A program made the position numbers and the translations under genes. A stretch of DNA of 64,000 nucleotides from Kurthia gibsonii (GTDB lineage Bacteria; Bacillota; Bacilli; Bacillales_A; Planococcaceae): contig NZ_BJOB01000003.1 of the NCBI RefSeq assembly GCF_006539985.1, positions 47,827 through 111,826 on the forward strand, read 5' to 3'. Positions 31,182-43,016 of the stretch are shown here, one piece after another (the stretch's first letter is position 1; every line of letters starts with the position of its first letter). The notes under the pieces were generated by a model. That model made no database searches, was not told the DNA's origin, and was given only the letters and a program-made list of their open reading frames with translations.

Positions 31182-33320
31182 ATGAAAAGGTTTTTTGGAG
31201 TTTTAGCGCTGGGAATGCTTGTTACGTCGTCGTTGGTAGCATGTACAGCAGCCGATAAAAAAGACGAGACTGAACACGACAAGAAAAAAAGTACAGAGGT
31301 TGTAACAGAACAACAATTCCTGAGTAAAGTAGATGAAAATTACGCCTATGACTTTGCGAAAGGTCTCGAGCAATTTAAAACGAATGAAAAGTTGGGTTAC
31401 AGAACTGCAGGCTCAGAAGCAGAGTTACAAACAGGTGAGCATATTGAGAAAGAGATGAAATCACTTGGTTTACAAGAAGTAACAAAAGACGAGATTACTG
31501 TAGATTCTTGGACATTTGAAAAAGCAGATTTATCTTTTAAAACAACATCTGGAAAAGAACAGTTAGCTGTTTTAGGTGGCTATCAAACGAACTTTAATAC
31601 AAATGGTAAAAAGTCGTATGAAGTCGTGTATGCAAATCGCGGAACAGCGGATGATTTAGAGAAGTTGGATGTAAAAGGTAAACTTGTGTTAATAGATATT
31701 AATCAACGTGAAGAATGGTGGATTAACTACCCAACATATCAAGCGCATTTAAAAGGTGCGGCAGCGGTTATTGCCGTACAAAATGGTGGATATGGTGAAG
31801 TAGATGAATCAGCACTGAATGCACAAGATATTTGTGGTCCAGAAGATGCACCTGCATTTTCAATGTCACAAAAAGATGCAAAAGAATTAAAAAAAGCGTT
31901 GAAGAAGAATAACAATAAAATGACGGTTGATTTTGATGCGAAGTCAACGGTGAAAATGAATCAAAAAACATATAACTACTACGGGAAAATCGAAGGAAAG
32001 CATAAAGATGAATACATTCTATTATCAGGACATTATGATTCATACTTTGACGGTTTCCAAGATGATAACTCGGCAATTGGTTTAATGTTAGGAATTGCGA
32101 AAGCGATGAAAGACAGTGGATATCAACCAGATAAGACCATCATCTTCAATGCATTAGCAGCAGAGGAATGGGGCGTATCGAACTCACGTTACGACTGGTC
32201 TACAGGTGCATACAATCAAATTTTCAAAGTGCATCCAGAATGGGCAAAACAAACTTTTGCGAACATTAACTTTGAATTACCTGCATTTGAACATATGGAT
32301 ACGAATGAAATTCGCTCGGTATATGAATTTAAAGATTTCTTAACAGATTTCATTCCAACAGTTCCAGCAATTGATGGAATTTATAAAGATGGTATTCGCA
32401 TCGTAACACCATTACAAACTTGGTCAGATGACTTCTCATTCTCGATTGCCGGTATTCCAGCAATCCGAAATGACTTCCAAGATAGTCAGTTCATGCATAC
32501 GCATTATCATTCACAATATGATAATAATGACACGTACAATAAAAAGGTAATGAAATATCATATGAATATGTACGGTACGTTAGCGATGGCGTATGATAAA
32601 CAAGCTGTGACACCACTTCACTTTACAACACGTCTAGATGAAATGGAAAAAAGCGTGAAAGAAAAAATTTATACGATGAGCGATGTCGACGCTAAAACAT
32701 TATTGAATGAATTAGCAGAAACGAAAAAAGTGGCGAAAGAACTGAATGCCAAAGTAGATGAAGTGAATGCTTCATATGAAAAAGCTCATGCAGCAGGTGA
32801 TATGAAAGAAGCTGAGCGTATTTATAAAGAGAATGAACAATTAAATGACGCATTACTTGCAGCATTTAAATCAGCACAAGATGATTTTGTACGTCTTACT
32901 TGGGAAGACGAAGTAATTTTCCCACATGAACATGCACAAAATAATATCGAAGCACTTCAACAAGCTAAACAAGCATTAGAAAAAGGGAAGGCTTCAAAAG
33001 CATTAGATGAATCATTGTATAAAGTAGATAATAACTGGTATGCATATGATTATGACCGTGAAGTATATGACTACTTTACAAACTATGTAACAGACCAACC
33101 AGCAGACCGTTTAAAATGGGGTGCAGGACGCGTGATGGGACATGAAGATTTATATGATGTCATTGCATCATTACAAGCTAAAAAAGATGGTGCCAACTTC
33201 GCAAAAGAAATCCAAGCAATTGATGCTGCAATTCAAACGCAACAACAATTGTTAAAGAAAACAAATGAACAAGAAGTAAAAGCAGTACAAGCACTGCGTA
33301 AACAATTAGAAGCGATGTAG
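31182..33320 (+). CDS. M28-family zinc peptidase lipoprotein, glutamate-carboxypeptidase-II-like
   Basis: 712 residues. A signal peptide with lipobox SLVAC (lipidated C21) puts it on the outer face of the membrane. A PA-type domain follows (about 145-265: ANRGTADDL, VKGKLVLIDINQREEW, GAAAVIAVQNGGYGE). The M28 domain has ligands H284 and D295 (GHYDSYFDGFQDDNSA), catalytic E328/E329 (ALAAEEWG) and final H443 (HYHSQYDNND). At the fourth ligand position, normally Asp in NIN-x-D, it has E365 (NINFEL). The last 230 residues are helical and charged, like the dimerisation domain of GCPII and transferrin receptor. The substrate is unknown; di- or oligopeptides are plausible. Start ATG 31182, eight nt after AAAGGAA. 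Own promoter and terminator. Confidence 0.85.
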   Translation: MKRFFGVLALGMLVTSSLVACTAADKKDETEHDKKKSTEVVTEQQFLSKVDENYAYDFAKGLEQFKTNEKLGYRTAGSEAELQTGEHIEKEMKSLGLQEVTKDEITVDSWTFEKADLSFKTTSGKEQLAVLGGYQTNFNTNGKKSYEVVYANRGTADDLEKLDVKGKLVLIDINQREEWWINYPTYQAHLKGAAAVIAVQNGGYGEVDESALNAQDICGPEDAPAFSMSQKDAKELKKALKKNNNKMTVDFDAKSTVKMNQKTYNYYGKIEGKHKDEYILLSGHYDSYFDGFQDDNSAIGLMLGIAKAMKDSGYQPDKTIIFNALAAEEWGVSNSRYDWSTGAYNQIFKVHPEWAKQTFANINFELPAFEHMDTNEIRSVYEFKDFLTDFIPTVPAIDGIYKDGIRIVTPLQTWSDDFSFSIAGIPAIRNDFQDSQFMHTHYHSQYDNNDTYNKKVMKYHMNMYGTLAMAYDKQAVTPLHFTTRLDEMEKSVKEKIYTMSDVDAKTLLNELAETKKVAKELNAKVDEVNASYEKAHAAGDMKEAERIYKENEQLNDALLAAFKSAQDDFVRLTWEDEVIFPHEHAQNNIEALQQAKQALEKGKASKALDESLYKVDNNWYAYDYDREVYDYFTNYVTDQPADRLKWGAGRVMGHEDLYDVIASLQAKKDGANFAKEIQAIDAAIQTQQQLLKKTNEQEVKAVQALRKQLEAM

Positions 33321-33328
33321 TATCCACT

Positions 33329-33376
33329 CTGAATTTCTGTCATGATAAATAACGGAAATTCAGGGTTTCTTTTTTT
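33329..33376 (+). terminator. Terminator after the M28 gene
   Basis: CTGAATTTC / GAAATTCAG stem with a 17-nt loop, then a T-rich tract. Confidence 0.8.
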
Positions 33377-33442
33377 AGATGCTTAGTTGTTTAAGAATTT
33401 TACGTTCCTTCATAAAACTACAAGCAAAATAAAACAGACCTA

Positions 33443-33451
33443 TGCTATAAT
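33443..33451 (+). promoter_or_regulatory. Extended -10 promoter for the yloC-gmk-rpoZ unit
   Basis: TGCTATAAT: TGn plus perfect TATAAT at 33446-33451, about 34 nt before yloC. The -35 region is poor. Confidence 0.6.
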
Positions 33452-33484
33452 TAATCTATTATGCAAAGAAGGGTGTGACTGACC

Positions 33485-35028
<1,544 letters not shown>

Positions 35029-35033
35029 TCTAC

Positions 35034-35258
35034 ATGTTATATCCATCAGTAGATGTATTAAAAACAAAAATTGATTCAAAATATTCTTTAGTAAGTTTAG
35101 CTGCAAAGCGTGCACGCGCAATGCAAGAAGGTAAAGAAGAGCGTCTATCTTCTTATAAATCAGTGAAAAACGTAGGGAAAGCTCTTGAAGAAGTAGCTGC
35201 TGGCGTTTTAACGAAAGAAAAACAAGACGAGTCAGCTATTTACGAAGACGAAGTATAA
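35034..35258 (+). CDS. rpoZ: RNA polymerase omega subunit
   Basis: 74 residues. MLYPSVDVLKTKIDSKYSLVSLAAKRAR is the conserved omega core that clamps the beta' C-terminus, and KSVKNVGKALEEVAAG follows. Start is ATG 35034, 11 nt after GAAGGGAGA; upstream in-frame codons lie within gmk. Linked to gmk as in other Firmicutes, and followed by a terminator. Confidence 0.93.
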   Translation: MLYPSVDVLKTKIDSKYSLVSLAAKRARAMQEGKEERLSSYKSVKNVGKALEEVAAGVLTKEKQDESAIYEDEV

Positions 35259-35264
35259 TTTTCT

Positions 35265-35309
35265 TCCCAAAGCTTCCAGAGAGATTTATTCTTTGGGAGC
35301 TTCTTTTTT
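35265..35309 (+). terminator. Terminator after rpoZ
   Basis: TCCCAAAG / CTTTGGGA stem with an 18-nt loop, then a T-rich tail. Confidence 0.65.
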
Positions 35310-35342
35310 AGGATAGATTGTGCATAGAGGAGAGATAAGCAT

Positions 35343-36548
35343 ATGTTAACGAATAAAAAGATTTTGCTCTGTGTAACAGGTGGTATTGCTGTTTATAAAG
35401 CAGTCGCACTTGTTAGTAAACTGACGCAAGCTGGAGCAGAAGTGAAAGTCATCATGTCAGAATCCGCAATGGAATTTGTACAACCACTTAGTTTTCAAGT
35501 CATGAGTAAAAATGATGTTTTTTATGATACATTTGACGAAAAAGACTCATCTGTCATTGCACATATTGATTTAGCAGATTGGCCTGATTTAGTGTTGGTT
35601 GCACCAGCAACGGCGAACATGATTGGGAAGTTAGCAAATGGTATTGCGGACCAAATGATTACGACGACATTACTAGCAACAACTGCACCTGTATGGATTG
35701 CACCAGCGATGAATGTTCACATGTATGATCATCCAGCTGTACTACGTAATATCGACCGTTTAGCACAAGATGGCTATTCATTTATTGAACCATCTGAAGG
35801 ATATCTTGCATGTGGTTATATTGGAAAAGGACGCTTAGAAGAGCCTGAAAAAATTACAGCACTTGTGTCAAAATTTTTCGAACCAAAAGAACAGCCACTA
35901 AAAGGTAAAAAAGTTGTCGTAACAGCAGGACCAACACGTGAACGAATTGACCCTGTGCGCTACTTAACGAATTTTTCATCAGGTAAGATGGGCTATGCAA
36001 TGGCGACAGCAGCGCGTGATTTAGGAGCAGAAGTAACGCTTGTTTCAGGGCCTGTAGATTTATCTGAACCAACAGGTATGACCGTTGTTCAAGTGGAGAG
36101 TGCAGAAGATATGCTACAAGCGGTATTATCTGTCTATGAACAAAGTGATTTAGCGATTAAAACAGCTGCAGTGGCAGACTATCGTCCGAAAAATGCGATG
36201 AATCAAAAGATGAAGAAGCAAGAAGGCGACTCGGTCATTGAGCTTGAGCGAACAACCGATATTTTAAAAACATTAGGCGAGAAAAAGACGCATCAATTAT
36301 TGATTGGTTTTGCGGCTGAAACGAATGATGTCCTTCACTATGCACAAGGTAAACTACAAAAGAAAAATGCAGACTATATCGTAGCGAATGATGTATCACA
36401 AACTGACCGCGGTTTTGGAACAGATGAAAATACGGTGACACTTGTTGGACATGGTGGTTATGTAAAAAGCTTCCCGTCTCTTCAAAAAGAAGCATTAGCA
36501 AAACAACTCCTCTTGCATATTTTAGAACGAGAAGGTCAGATGAAATGA
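35343..36548 (+). CDS. coaBC: Bifunctional phosphopantothenoylcysteine decarboxylase / synthetase
   Basis: Two steps of coenzyme A synthesis in one 401-residue protein. The N-terminal flavin CoaC domain (about 1-180) has CVTGGIAVYKA, the APAMNVHMYDHPA block and catalytic Cys in GYLACGYIGKGRL. The C-terminal CoaB domain (about 190-400) opens with VVTAGPTRERIDPVR and has TNFSSGKMGYA, AAVADYRP and GFAAETND. It overlaps priA by four bases (ATGA). Confidence 0.97.
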   Translation: MLTNKKILLCVTGGIAVYKAVALVSKLTQAGAEVKVIMSESAMEFVQPLSFQVMSKNDVFYDTFDEKDSSVIAHIDLADWPDLVLVAPATANMIGKLANGIADQMITTTLLATTAPVWIAPAMNVHMYDHPAVLRNIDRLAQDGYSFIEPSEGYLACGYIGKGRLEEPEKITALVSKFFEPKEQPLKGKKVVVTAGPTRERIDPVRYLTNFSSGKMGYAMATAARDLGAEVTLVSGPVDLSEPTGMTVVQVESAEDMLQAVLSVYEQSDLAIKTAAVADYRPKNAMNQKMKKQEGDSVIELERTTDILKTLGEKKTHQLLIGFAAETNDVLHYAQGKLQKKNADYIVANDVSQTDRGFGTDENTVTLVGHGGYVKSFPSLQKEALAKQLLLHILEREGQMK

Positions 36549-38953
36549 TTGCACAAGTCATTGTCGATGTTGCGGCGTATCCAGTCGACCGACCATTTGA
36601 TTATGAAGTGCCAAAACAGATGGAATCATTAATTGAGCCAGGTAGTCGTGTGAAAGTACCTTTTGGGCATCGCGATGTACTTGGCTTTGTCATTTCTGTA
36701 ACAGAGGAGACAGAGATCGCATCGAATAAGGTGAAGTCGATTTCCACATTACTTGATTTAGAACCTGTTTTAACAGAGGAAATGTTAGAGATGGCGAAGT
36801 GGATGACAAAGCAGACACTTTGCTATGAAATTGACGCACTACAAGCGATGCTACCATCTGCACTGAGAGCGAAATATGAAAAACAAGTGGAATGTTTAGT
36901 AGAAGTATCCATGCTACCATCGTCTTTACAAGCTCATTTTGCGAAGAAGATGCGTGTTCCGTATAAGTTGTTTGAAACGGAAGCACTCTTACTTGAATTG
37001 AAAAAAGCAGTGAAGTCTAAACAAGTACAAATTGTGACAGTTGTGAAGCAACAAGGGCGTATTAAATCAATTCGCAAGTTTGAAGTACATGCAAATCTTA
37101 CTTTTTTACAGCAAAAACATGAGGAACTTTCTAATCGCGCACGCAAGCAAAAGCAAGCCATTGAATGGTGTATGGAACATGTGGGTGAGCGTTTTTTACC
37201 ACAATATCTAGCAGATGAAATTTTTATATCCGCTTCTGTTCAAAGAGCACTTGTGGAACTAGGGGTTGGAAAGTTTGTTGAAGAAGAGCTATACCGAGAC
37301 CCTTTTACGCAGGAGATTACACCTTCTTATGCTTTGCAACTTACGGATGAGCAGCAAGTGGCGCTCGATGTAATTACAGAGAAAATGAATGAACAGCAAC
37401 CAGAGACCTTCTTATTACATGGCATTACAGGTAGTGGGAAGACAGAAGTCTACTTGCGTGCGATTCAACATGCATTAGATCAAGGAAAAGAAGCGGTTGT
37501 GCTCGTACCTGAAATTTCACTTACACCGATGATGACAGAACGATTTCGCGCGCGTTTTGGTGAACTTGTGGCAGTCATGCACAGTGGTTTATCACAAGGC
37601 GAAAAATACGATGAATGGCGAAAAATGCAACGTGGTGAAGTGAAAGTAGTAGTAGGGGCTCGTTCTGCAATTTTTGCACCGTTTACGAATATCGGTTTAC
37701 TTATACTCGATGAAGAACATGAAACAACATATAAACAAGAAGATACGCCGAGATATCATGCACGCGATGTAGCCATTTGGCGTGGTATGCATTATCAATG
37801 TCCTGTTATTTTAGGAAGTGCAACACCTGCATTAGAGAGCTTTGCACGCGCGCAAAAAGGTGTATATCATCTATTAACATTAAAACAACGTGCAAAAACA
37901 CAAGCATTACCGACTGTACAGGTCATAGATATGCGTGAAGAATTGCATACAGGGAATCGCTCGATGTTCTCAAGAGCATTAGCAGATGCCATTCGAGAAC
38001 GATTAGAGAAAAAGGAACAAATTGTTTTATTCTTAAATCGACGTGGATTTTCTTCATTCGTCTTATGTCGTGATTGTGGTACAGTTGTTCAATGTAACAA
38101 TTGCGATATCTCCATGACATATCACCGCAGTAGTGAAAAGTTAAAATGTCATTATTGTGGAGATGAAAAGCCTGTTCCGACCGAATGTCCAGAATGTCAA
38201 AGTGAACATATTCGCTTCTTTGGAACGGGTACACAGAAGATTGAAAGTGAGATTTATAAAGTTTTTCCAGAGGCACGCGTTATTCGAATGGATGTGGATA
38301 CGACACGTCAAAAAGGTGCGCATGAACGTTTGTTGAATGATTTTGGTGAAGGGAAGGCAGATATCTTACTTGGTACGCAGATGATTGCAAAAGGTTTGGA
38401 TTTTCCGCGTATTACATTAGTCGGTGTTATGAGTGCAGATACATCACTTCGCTTACCAGATTTCAGAGCAGCAGAAAAAACGTATCAATTACTCACACAA
38501 GTAAGTGGACGAGCAGGTCGACATGAATTGCAAGGTGAGGTGATCATTCAATCGTATGAACCAGAACACTATGCGATTGAATTAGCAAAAGAGCAAATTT
38601 TTGAACCTTTTTACGAACAAGAGATGCGTATTCGACGTCGTTTTTCATATCCACCATATTATTATGTTGTCTTAATTCAGGTGAGCCATGAAGATGTTAT
38701 GCTCGCAGCAGAATATGCTTCCTTAGTACATGAATATATTGGGCAGCATCTATCGAACCAAGTACAAATTATTGGACCAACCGCTGCTTCCATTAGCAGA
38801 ATCCAAAATAGATATCGTTATCAATGTTTGATAAAATATAAAAGAGAACCACAATTACATGATGTATTAAAACAATTAATTAAGATATACCGTACAGATT
38901 GGATGAAAAAGGGTGTTCTAATGACCGTCGATTTAGACCCGACATCCATCTAG
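36545..38953 (+). CDS. priA: Primosomal replication restart helicase PriA
   Basis: Superfamily 2 helicase reloading the replisome at stalled forks, 802 residues. N-terminal DNA-binding part, Walker A GITGSGKTEV near 294, DEEH box near 389 and a zinc region of paired cysteines (CRDC, CNNC, CHYC, CPEC) near 508-560. The C-terminal helicase block has GTQMIAKGLDFPRI and QVSGRAGR. Start ATG overlaps coaBC. Confidence 0.97.
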   Translation: MIAQVIVDVAAYPVDRPFDYEVPKQMESLIEPGSRVKVPFGHRDVLGFVISVTEETEIASNKVKSISTLLDLEPVLTEEMLEMAKWMTKQTLCYEIDALQAMLPSALRAKYEKQVECLVEVSMLPSSLQAHFAKKMRVPYKLFETEALLLELKKAVKSKQVQIVTVVKQQGRIKSIRKFEVHANLTFLQQKHEELSNRARKQKQAIEWCMEHVGERFLPQYLADEIFISASVQRALVELGVGKFVEEELYRDPFTQEITPSYALQLTDEQQVALDVITEKMNEQQPETFLLHGITGSGKTEVYLRAIQHALDQGKEAVVLVPEISLTPMMTERFRARFGELVAVMHSGLSQGEKYDEWRKMQRGEVKVVVGARSAIFAPFTNIGLLILDEEHETTYKQEDTPRYHARDVAIWRGMHYQCPVILGSATPALESFARAQKGVYHLLTLKQRAKTQALPTVQVIDMREELHTGNRSMFSRALADAIRERLEKKEQIVLFLNRRGFSSFVLCRDCGTVVQCNNCDISMTYHRSSEKLKCHYCGDEKPVPTECPECQSEHIRFFGTGTQKIESEIYKVFPEARVIRMDVDTTRQKGAHERLLNDFGEGKADILLGTQMIAKGLDFPRITLVGVMSADTSLRLPDFRAAEKTYQLLTQVSGRAGRHELQGEVIIQSYEPEHYAIELAKEQIFEPFYEQEMRIRRRFSYPPYYYVVLIQVSHEDVMLAAEYASLVHEYIGQHLSNQVQIIGPTAASISRIQNRYRYQCLIKYKREPQLHDVLKQLIKIYRTDWMKKGVLMTVDLDPTSI

Positions 38954-38972
38954 CAGTAGAAAAGAGGAAACA

Positions 38973-39470
38973 ATGGCTATTTTACCGATTATTAAAAATC
39001 CAGCAGATGTTTTAACAACACCTGCAAAAGAAGTAACACAATTTGATGAAAAATTGGCGACGCTTTTAGATAATATGTATGAAACAATGGTTGATTCAGA
39101 TGGCGTAGGAATTGCCGCACCACAAGTGAATGAAGGCATTAAAGCAGCTGTACTTGAGATTGGGGAAGAACGTGAGATTTTAGAAATCGTCAACCCTGAA
39201 ATTATCGAATACTCAGTTGATACAAATGTTGATGTAGAAGGATGCCTAAGCTTCCCAGGATTATTTGGCGAAGTAGAACGTTCAAATGGTATTCGTGTAG
39301 AAGCGCAAGATCGTAATGGTAATCTATTTGAAATCGAAGCATATGACTATGACGCACGCGTTTTACAACATGAGATTGATCATTTAAACGGTGTACTATT
39401 CGACTCGAAAATTACACGTATTTTGACAAAAGAAGAACTAGAAGCACTTTATGAAGAGGAGGAAGAATAA
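38973..39470 (+). CDS. def: Peptide deformylase
   Basis: Fe/Zn hydrolase removing the formyl group from new proteins, 165 residues. Motifs 1-3 are GVGIAAPQV (45-52), EGCLSFPG (C91) and HEIDHLNG (H133, E134, H137). The EGCLS form fits type 1 deformylase. It is paired with fmt, which adds the formyl group to the initiator tRNA. Confidence 0.97.
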   Translation: MAILPIIKNPADVLTTPAKEVTQFDEKLATLLDNMYETMVDSDGVGIAAPQVNEGIKAAVLEIGEEREILEIVNPEIIEYSVDTNVDVEGCLSFPGLFGEVERSNGIRVEAQDRNGNLFEIEAYDYDARVLQHEIDHLNGVLFDSKITRILTKEELEALYEEEEE

Positions 39471-39472
39471 GT

Positions 39473-40414
39473 ATGACATCGATTGTATTTATGGGAACAC
39501 CTCAATTTTCTGTGCCGATTTTGCAGATGCTCCATGCAGAAGGTTATGACATTAAAGCAGTTGTGACACAACCAGATCGTCCTGTTGGTCGTAAACGTGT
39601 GTTAACACCACCACCTGTAAAAGCAGCAGCAATTGAGTTAGGTTTACCGGTTATTCAACCAGAAAAATTACGTGGTTCAGAAGAATTACAACAGATTATT
39701 GACTTAGGTGCAGACTTAGTTGTAACAGCTGCATTTGGCCAAATTTTACCGAAAGCATTGCTTGATGCACCGAAGCTTGGTTGTATTAATGTTCATGCCT
39801 CATTACTACCGAAATATCGTGGTGGCGCACCCATTCACCAAGCTGTATTAGATGGTGAACAAGAAACAGGCGTAACGATTATGTATATGGCTGAAAAGTT
39901 AGATGCAGGTGATATCATTTCACAAAAAGCAATTCCAATTCACGATACGCATACAACGGAGCAATTATTCGATAAATTAAGTATGGTTGGGCGCGACTTA
40001 TTAAAAGAAACATTACCAGCGATTATTGCAGGTACGAATGAACGCATTGTGCAAGATGAATCACAAGTGACGTTTGCTTCAAATATTTCACGTGAACAAG
40101 AGCGCATCGATTGGACAAAATCAGCGCGTACGATTTTCAACCAAGTACGCGGATTAAACTCATGGCCGGTTGCTTATACAACATTAAATGGTGAGAATGT
40201 GAAAATTTGGGCAACAAAGCCTTCAGATCAAACAACAAATGAAAAACCAGGTACGGTTATTTCAAAATCGAAAAAATTCTTCACTGTGGCAACCGGTGAA
40301 GGACAAGCGATTGATATTTTAGAATTACAACCAGCAGGAAAAAAAGCGATGCCAGCAGTCAATTATTTAAATGGTGTAGGGTCGAAATTGGAGATTGGGG
40401 ATCACTTTGAATGA
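39473..40414 (+). CDS. fmt: Methionyl-tRNA formyltransferase
   Basis: Formylates Met-tRNA-fMet using 10-formyl-tetrahydrofolate. 313 residues: the formyltransferase domain has [17 protein letters not shown] with the catalytic Asn-His, and the Asp in [10 protein letters not shown]-terminal tRNA-binding OB-like domain follows. It starts 2 bp after def and overlaps rsmB by four bases (ATGA). Confidence 0.97.
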   Translation: MTSIVFMGTPQFSVPILQMLHAEGYDIKAVVTQPDRPVGRKRVLTPPPVKAAAIELGLPVIQPEKLRGSEELQQIIDLGADLVVTAAFGQILPKALLDAPKLGCINVHASLLPKYRGGAPIHQAVLDGEQETGVTIMYMAEKLDAGDIISQKAIPIHDTHTTEQLFDKLSMVGRDLLKETLPAIIAGTNERIVQDESQVTFASNISREQERIDWTKSARTIFNQVRGLNSWPVAYTTLNGENVKIWATKPSDQTTNEKPGTVISKSKKFFTVATGEGQAIDILELQPAGKKAMPAVNYLNGVGSKLEIGDHFE

Positions 40415-41832
40415 GTAAAGCAAAAACAGAAAAAAAGCGTGCACGTCAAGCAGCCAACGGAAATAAAGGCGCACAAGCAAAAAAAGGTAAGTCAGCTATT
40501 TGGAATGGCAATGTACGTGATGCAGCGTTAACAATTTTACTCGCTGTTGATCAAAGTCAAGCCTATAGTAACCTTTTGTTACACCAAACAATTGAAAAAT
40601 ATAAAATTGATGCAAAAGATCGCGGTCTTTTAACCGAGCTAACTTACGGTACATTACAATATAAAATGACACTTGATTACTATCTTGAACCGTATGTTCG
40701 TGGTAAACTAGATGACTGGGTTCGTTGGTTATTACGTCTTTCTTTATACCAAATTGTGTATTTAGACAAAATTCCAGACCATGCGGCTGTAAATGAAGCG
40801 GTTGAGATTGCTAAACATCGTGCGAGACATCGCGGTGTCAGTGCAACAGTGAATGGTATTTTACGCTCTATTTTACGTGAAGGTGTACAAGATACGACAA
40901 AAATTGAAGATGTGACAACACGTATTTCAATCGAAACAAGCCACCCGGAATGGTTAGTTCGTCGTTATATCGATGCATTCGGTGTAGAAAAGACCGAAGA
41001 CTTATTAATCGAAAACAACTTCCCACCATTACAAACTGTACGTGTCAATGCAACAAAAGCAGACACGACAAAAGGTCTTGAAACATTATGGGAAGAAAAA
41101 TATGCCGTGCGCCGTAGTCAAACCATTCCAGAATGTTTACACATTGTAGAAGGACAACCGGCAAAATCACAAGCATTTAAAGATGGTGTCATTACAATCC
41201 AAGATGAGAGTTCGATGATTCCAGCATATGCACTAGATGTCGAACCCGGCATGCGTGTATATGATATGTGTTCAGCTCCTGGTGGGAAAACAACGCATAT
41301 TGCAGAGAAGATGAATAACGAAGGTGAACTTATTGCGACGGATTTACATCAGCATAAGATGAAGTTAATTCAGCAAAATGCAGATCGTCTTGGTTTATCA
41401 ATCATTCAAACGCAAGTAATGGATGGACGAAAATCGACCGAAGCTTTTGAAAAAGAGTCGTTTGATCGTATTTTAGTCGATGCGCCATGTAGTGGTTTAG
41501 GCGTTATTCGTCGCAAACCAGATATTAAATATACAAAAAGTGAAGCGGATTTTGCTTCATTACATGCGATTCAACTTGATTTGTTAGAATCAGCATATGA
41601 ACTATTAAAAGTGGGCGGTAAGATGGTCTATAGTACATGTACAATAGATAAACTAGAGAACAATGGAACGGTAGAAGCTTTCTTAGAGAAGCATCCAGAT
41701 CTTGTACTTGCGCCGGTAGTAAATGCACCAGAAGCCTTAACGGAATTACGTGAAACAGGTATGATGCAAGTATTCCCACAAGATTTTAATAGCGATGGAT
41801 TTTTTGTAGCAGCCTTTGAGAAAAAAGCATAA
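40411..41832 (+). CDS. rsmB: 16S rRNA m5C967 methyltransferase RsmB (Sun)
   Basis: 473 residues. An NusB-like N-terminal domain (about 35-170) is followed by a SAM methyltransferase domain with [12 protein letters not shown], the first catalytic Cys in [15 protein letters not shown] and the second in YSTCTI. The first 30 residues are a Lys/Ala/Gly-rich tail, apparently disordered and longer than in B. subtilis RsmB. That tail starts on the ATGA overlap with fmt; a shorter start has no clear site. Confidence 0.95.
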   Translation: MSKAKTEKKRARQAANGNKGAQAKKGKSAIWNGNVRDAALTILLAVDQSQAYSNLLLHQTIEKYKIDAKDRGLLTELTYGTLQYKMTLDYYLEPYVRGKLDDWVRWLLRLSLYQIVYLDKIPDHAAVNEAVEIAKHRARHRGVSATVNGILRSILREGVQDTTKIEDVTTRISIETSHPEWLVRRYIDAFGVEKTEDLLIENNFPPLQTVRVNATKADTTKGLETLWEEKYAVRRSQTIPECLHIVEGQPAKSQAFKDGVITIQDESSMIPAYALDVEPGMRVYDMCSAPGGKTTHIAEKMNNEGELIATDLHQHKMKLIQQNADRLGLSIIQTQVMDGRKSTEAFEKESFDRILVDAPCSGLGVIRRKPDIKYTKSEADFASLHAIQLDLLESAYELLKVGGKMVYSTCTIDKLENNGTVEAFLEKHPDLVLAPVVNAPEALTELRETGMMQVFPQDFNSDGFFVAAFEKKA

Positions 41833-41889
41833 ATGAAGTGCTGAACAGGTTATAATACCTCTAAGCCAAAACGTTAGGAGATTCCAACA

Positions 41890-43002
41890 GTGGAACAAGA
41901 AAATTTAAAACCAGTAACAGAAACAAAACGTGTAAAAAAAGAAAAACCAGTCTTACGTGAATCGATTTACTCTCTTTTACCAGAGCAATTAGAAGACTGG
42001 TTAAAAGCCAATGGTGAAAAAGCATTCCGTGCGAAACAAATCTATGATTGGTTGTATGTAAAGCGTGTCGGTACGTTTGAAGAGATGTCGAATTTATCAA
42101 AAGGTCTACGTGATAAATTAACTGCAAACTTTGAATTAAGTACGTTAACGACATTAGTTAAGCAAGAATCAACAGATGGTACGATTAAATTCCTATTCCA
42201 ATTACAAGATGGTTATTCAATTGAGACGGTATTAATGCGCCATAATTACGGAAATTCAATTTGTGTAACAACACAAGTAGGTTGTCGTATTGGATGTACA
42301 TTCTGTGCGTCAACATTAGGTGGACTAAAACGTCATCTATTAGCTGGTGAAATTATCGAACAAGTTGTTAAAGTACAACGTCAATTAGACGAAGTAGATG
42401 AACGCGTATCAAGTATCGTTATTATGGGTATTGGTGAACCGTTTGATAACTACGATAATATGATGCAGTTCCTACGTGTTATTAACCATAAGCAATCATT
42501 AAATATTGGTGCGCGTCACATCACTGTATCAACTTCAGGAATCGTACCAAAAATTTATGAATTTGCAGATGAAGAATTACAAATTAATTTTGCAGTTTCA
42601 TTGCACGCACCAAACCAAGAAGCACGTCAAAAATTAATGCCAATCGCAAAAGCTTATAAATTAGATGAACTGATTAAAGCTGTCAAATATTACACGCAAA
42701 AAACAGGTCGTCGTGTAAGTTTTGAGTATGGTTTAATGTCCGAACAAAACGATTCAGTTGAAATCGCGAATGAATTAGCAGATTTAATCCAAGATGTAAA
42801 ATGCCATGTGAACTTAATTCCAATTAACTACGTGCCAGAACGCGATTATATCCGTACATCGCGTAATCGCATTTTTGCTTTTGAAAAGGCATTAAAAGAT
42901 CGTGGAATTAATGTAACAATTCGTCGTGAACAAGGTTCAGACATTGCCGCTGCTTGTGGTCAATTACGTGCACAAGAACGTACAGAAGAAACTGCACACT
43001 AA
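41890..43002 (+). CDS. rlmN: Dual-specificity RNA methyltransferase RlmN
   Basis: Radical-SAM enzyme making m2A2503 in 23S rRNA and m2A37 in some tRNAs, 370 residues. The cluster motif CxxxCxxC is C132, C136, C139 ([11 protein letters not shown]). The two catalytic cysteines match C125 (NSICV) and C356 (AAACGQL). GTG 41890 is eight nt after TTAGGAG; no ATG fits. A TATAAT at 41851-41856 lies upstream without a convincing -35. prpC follows closely. Confidence 0.96.
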   Translation: MEQENLKPVTETKRVKKEKPVLRESIYSLLPEQLEDWLKANGEKAFRAKQIYDWLYVKRVGTFEEMSNLSKGLRDKLTANFELSTLTTLVKQESTDGTIKFLFQLQDGYSIETVLMRHNYGNSICVTTQVGCRIGCTFCASTLGGLKRHLLAGEIIEQVVKVQRQLDEVDERVSSIVIMGIGEPFDNYDNMMQFLRVINHKQSLNIGARHITVSTSGIVPKIYEFADEELQINFAVSLHAPNQEARQKLMPIAKAYKLDELIKAVKYYTQKTGRRVSFEYGLMSEQNDSVEIANELADLIQDVKCHVNLIPINYVPERDYIRTSRNRIFAFEKALKDRGINVTIRREQGSDIAAACGQLRAQERTEETAH

Positions 43003-43016
43003 ATGAGGTGAAAGTT

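Noticed and set aside
41845..41860. AGGT-TATAAT-ACCT symmetry upstream of rlmN as an operator
   Set aside because: The arms are only 4 bp and there is no -35; chance is likely.
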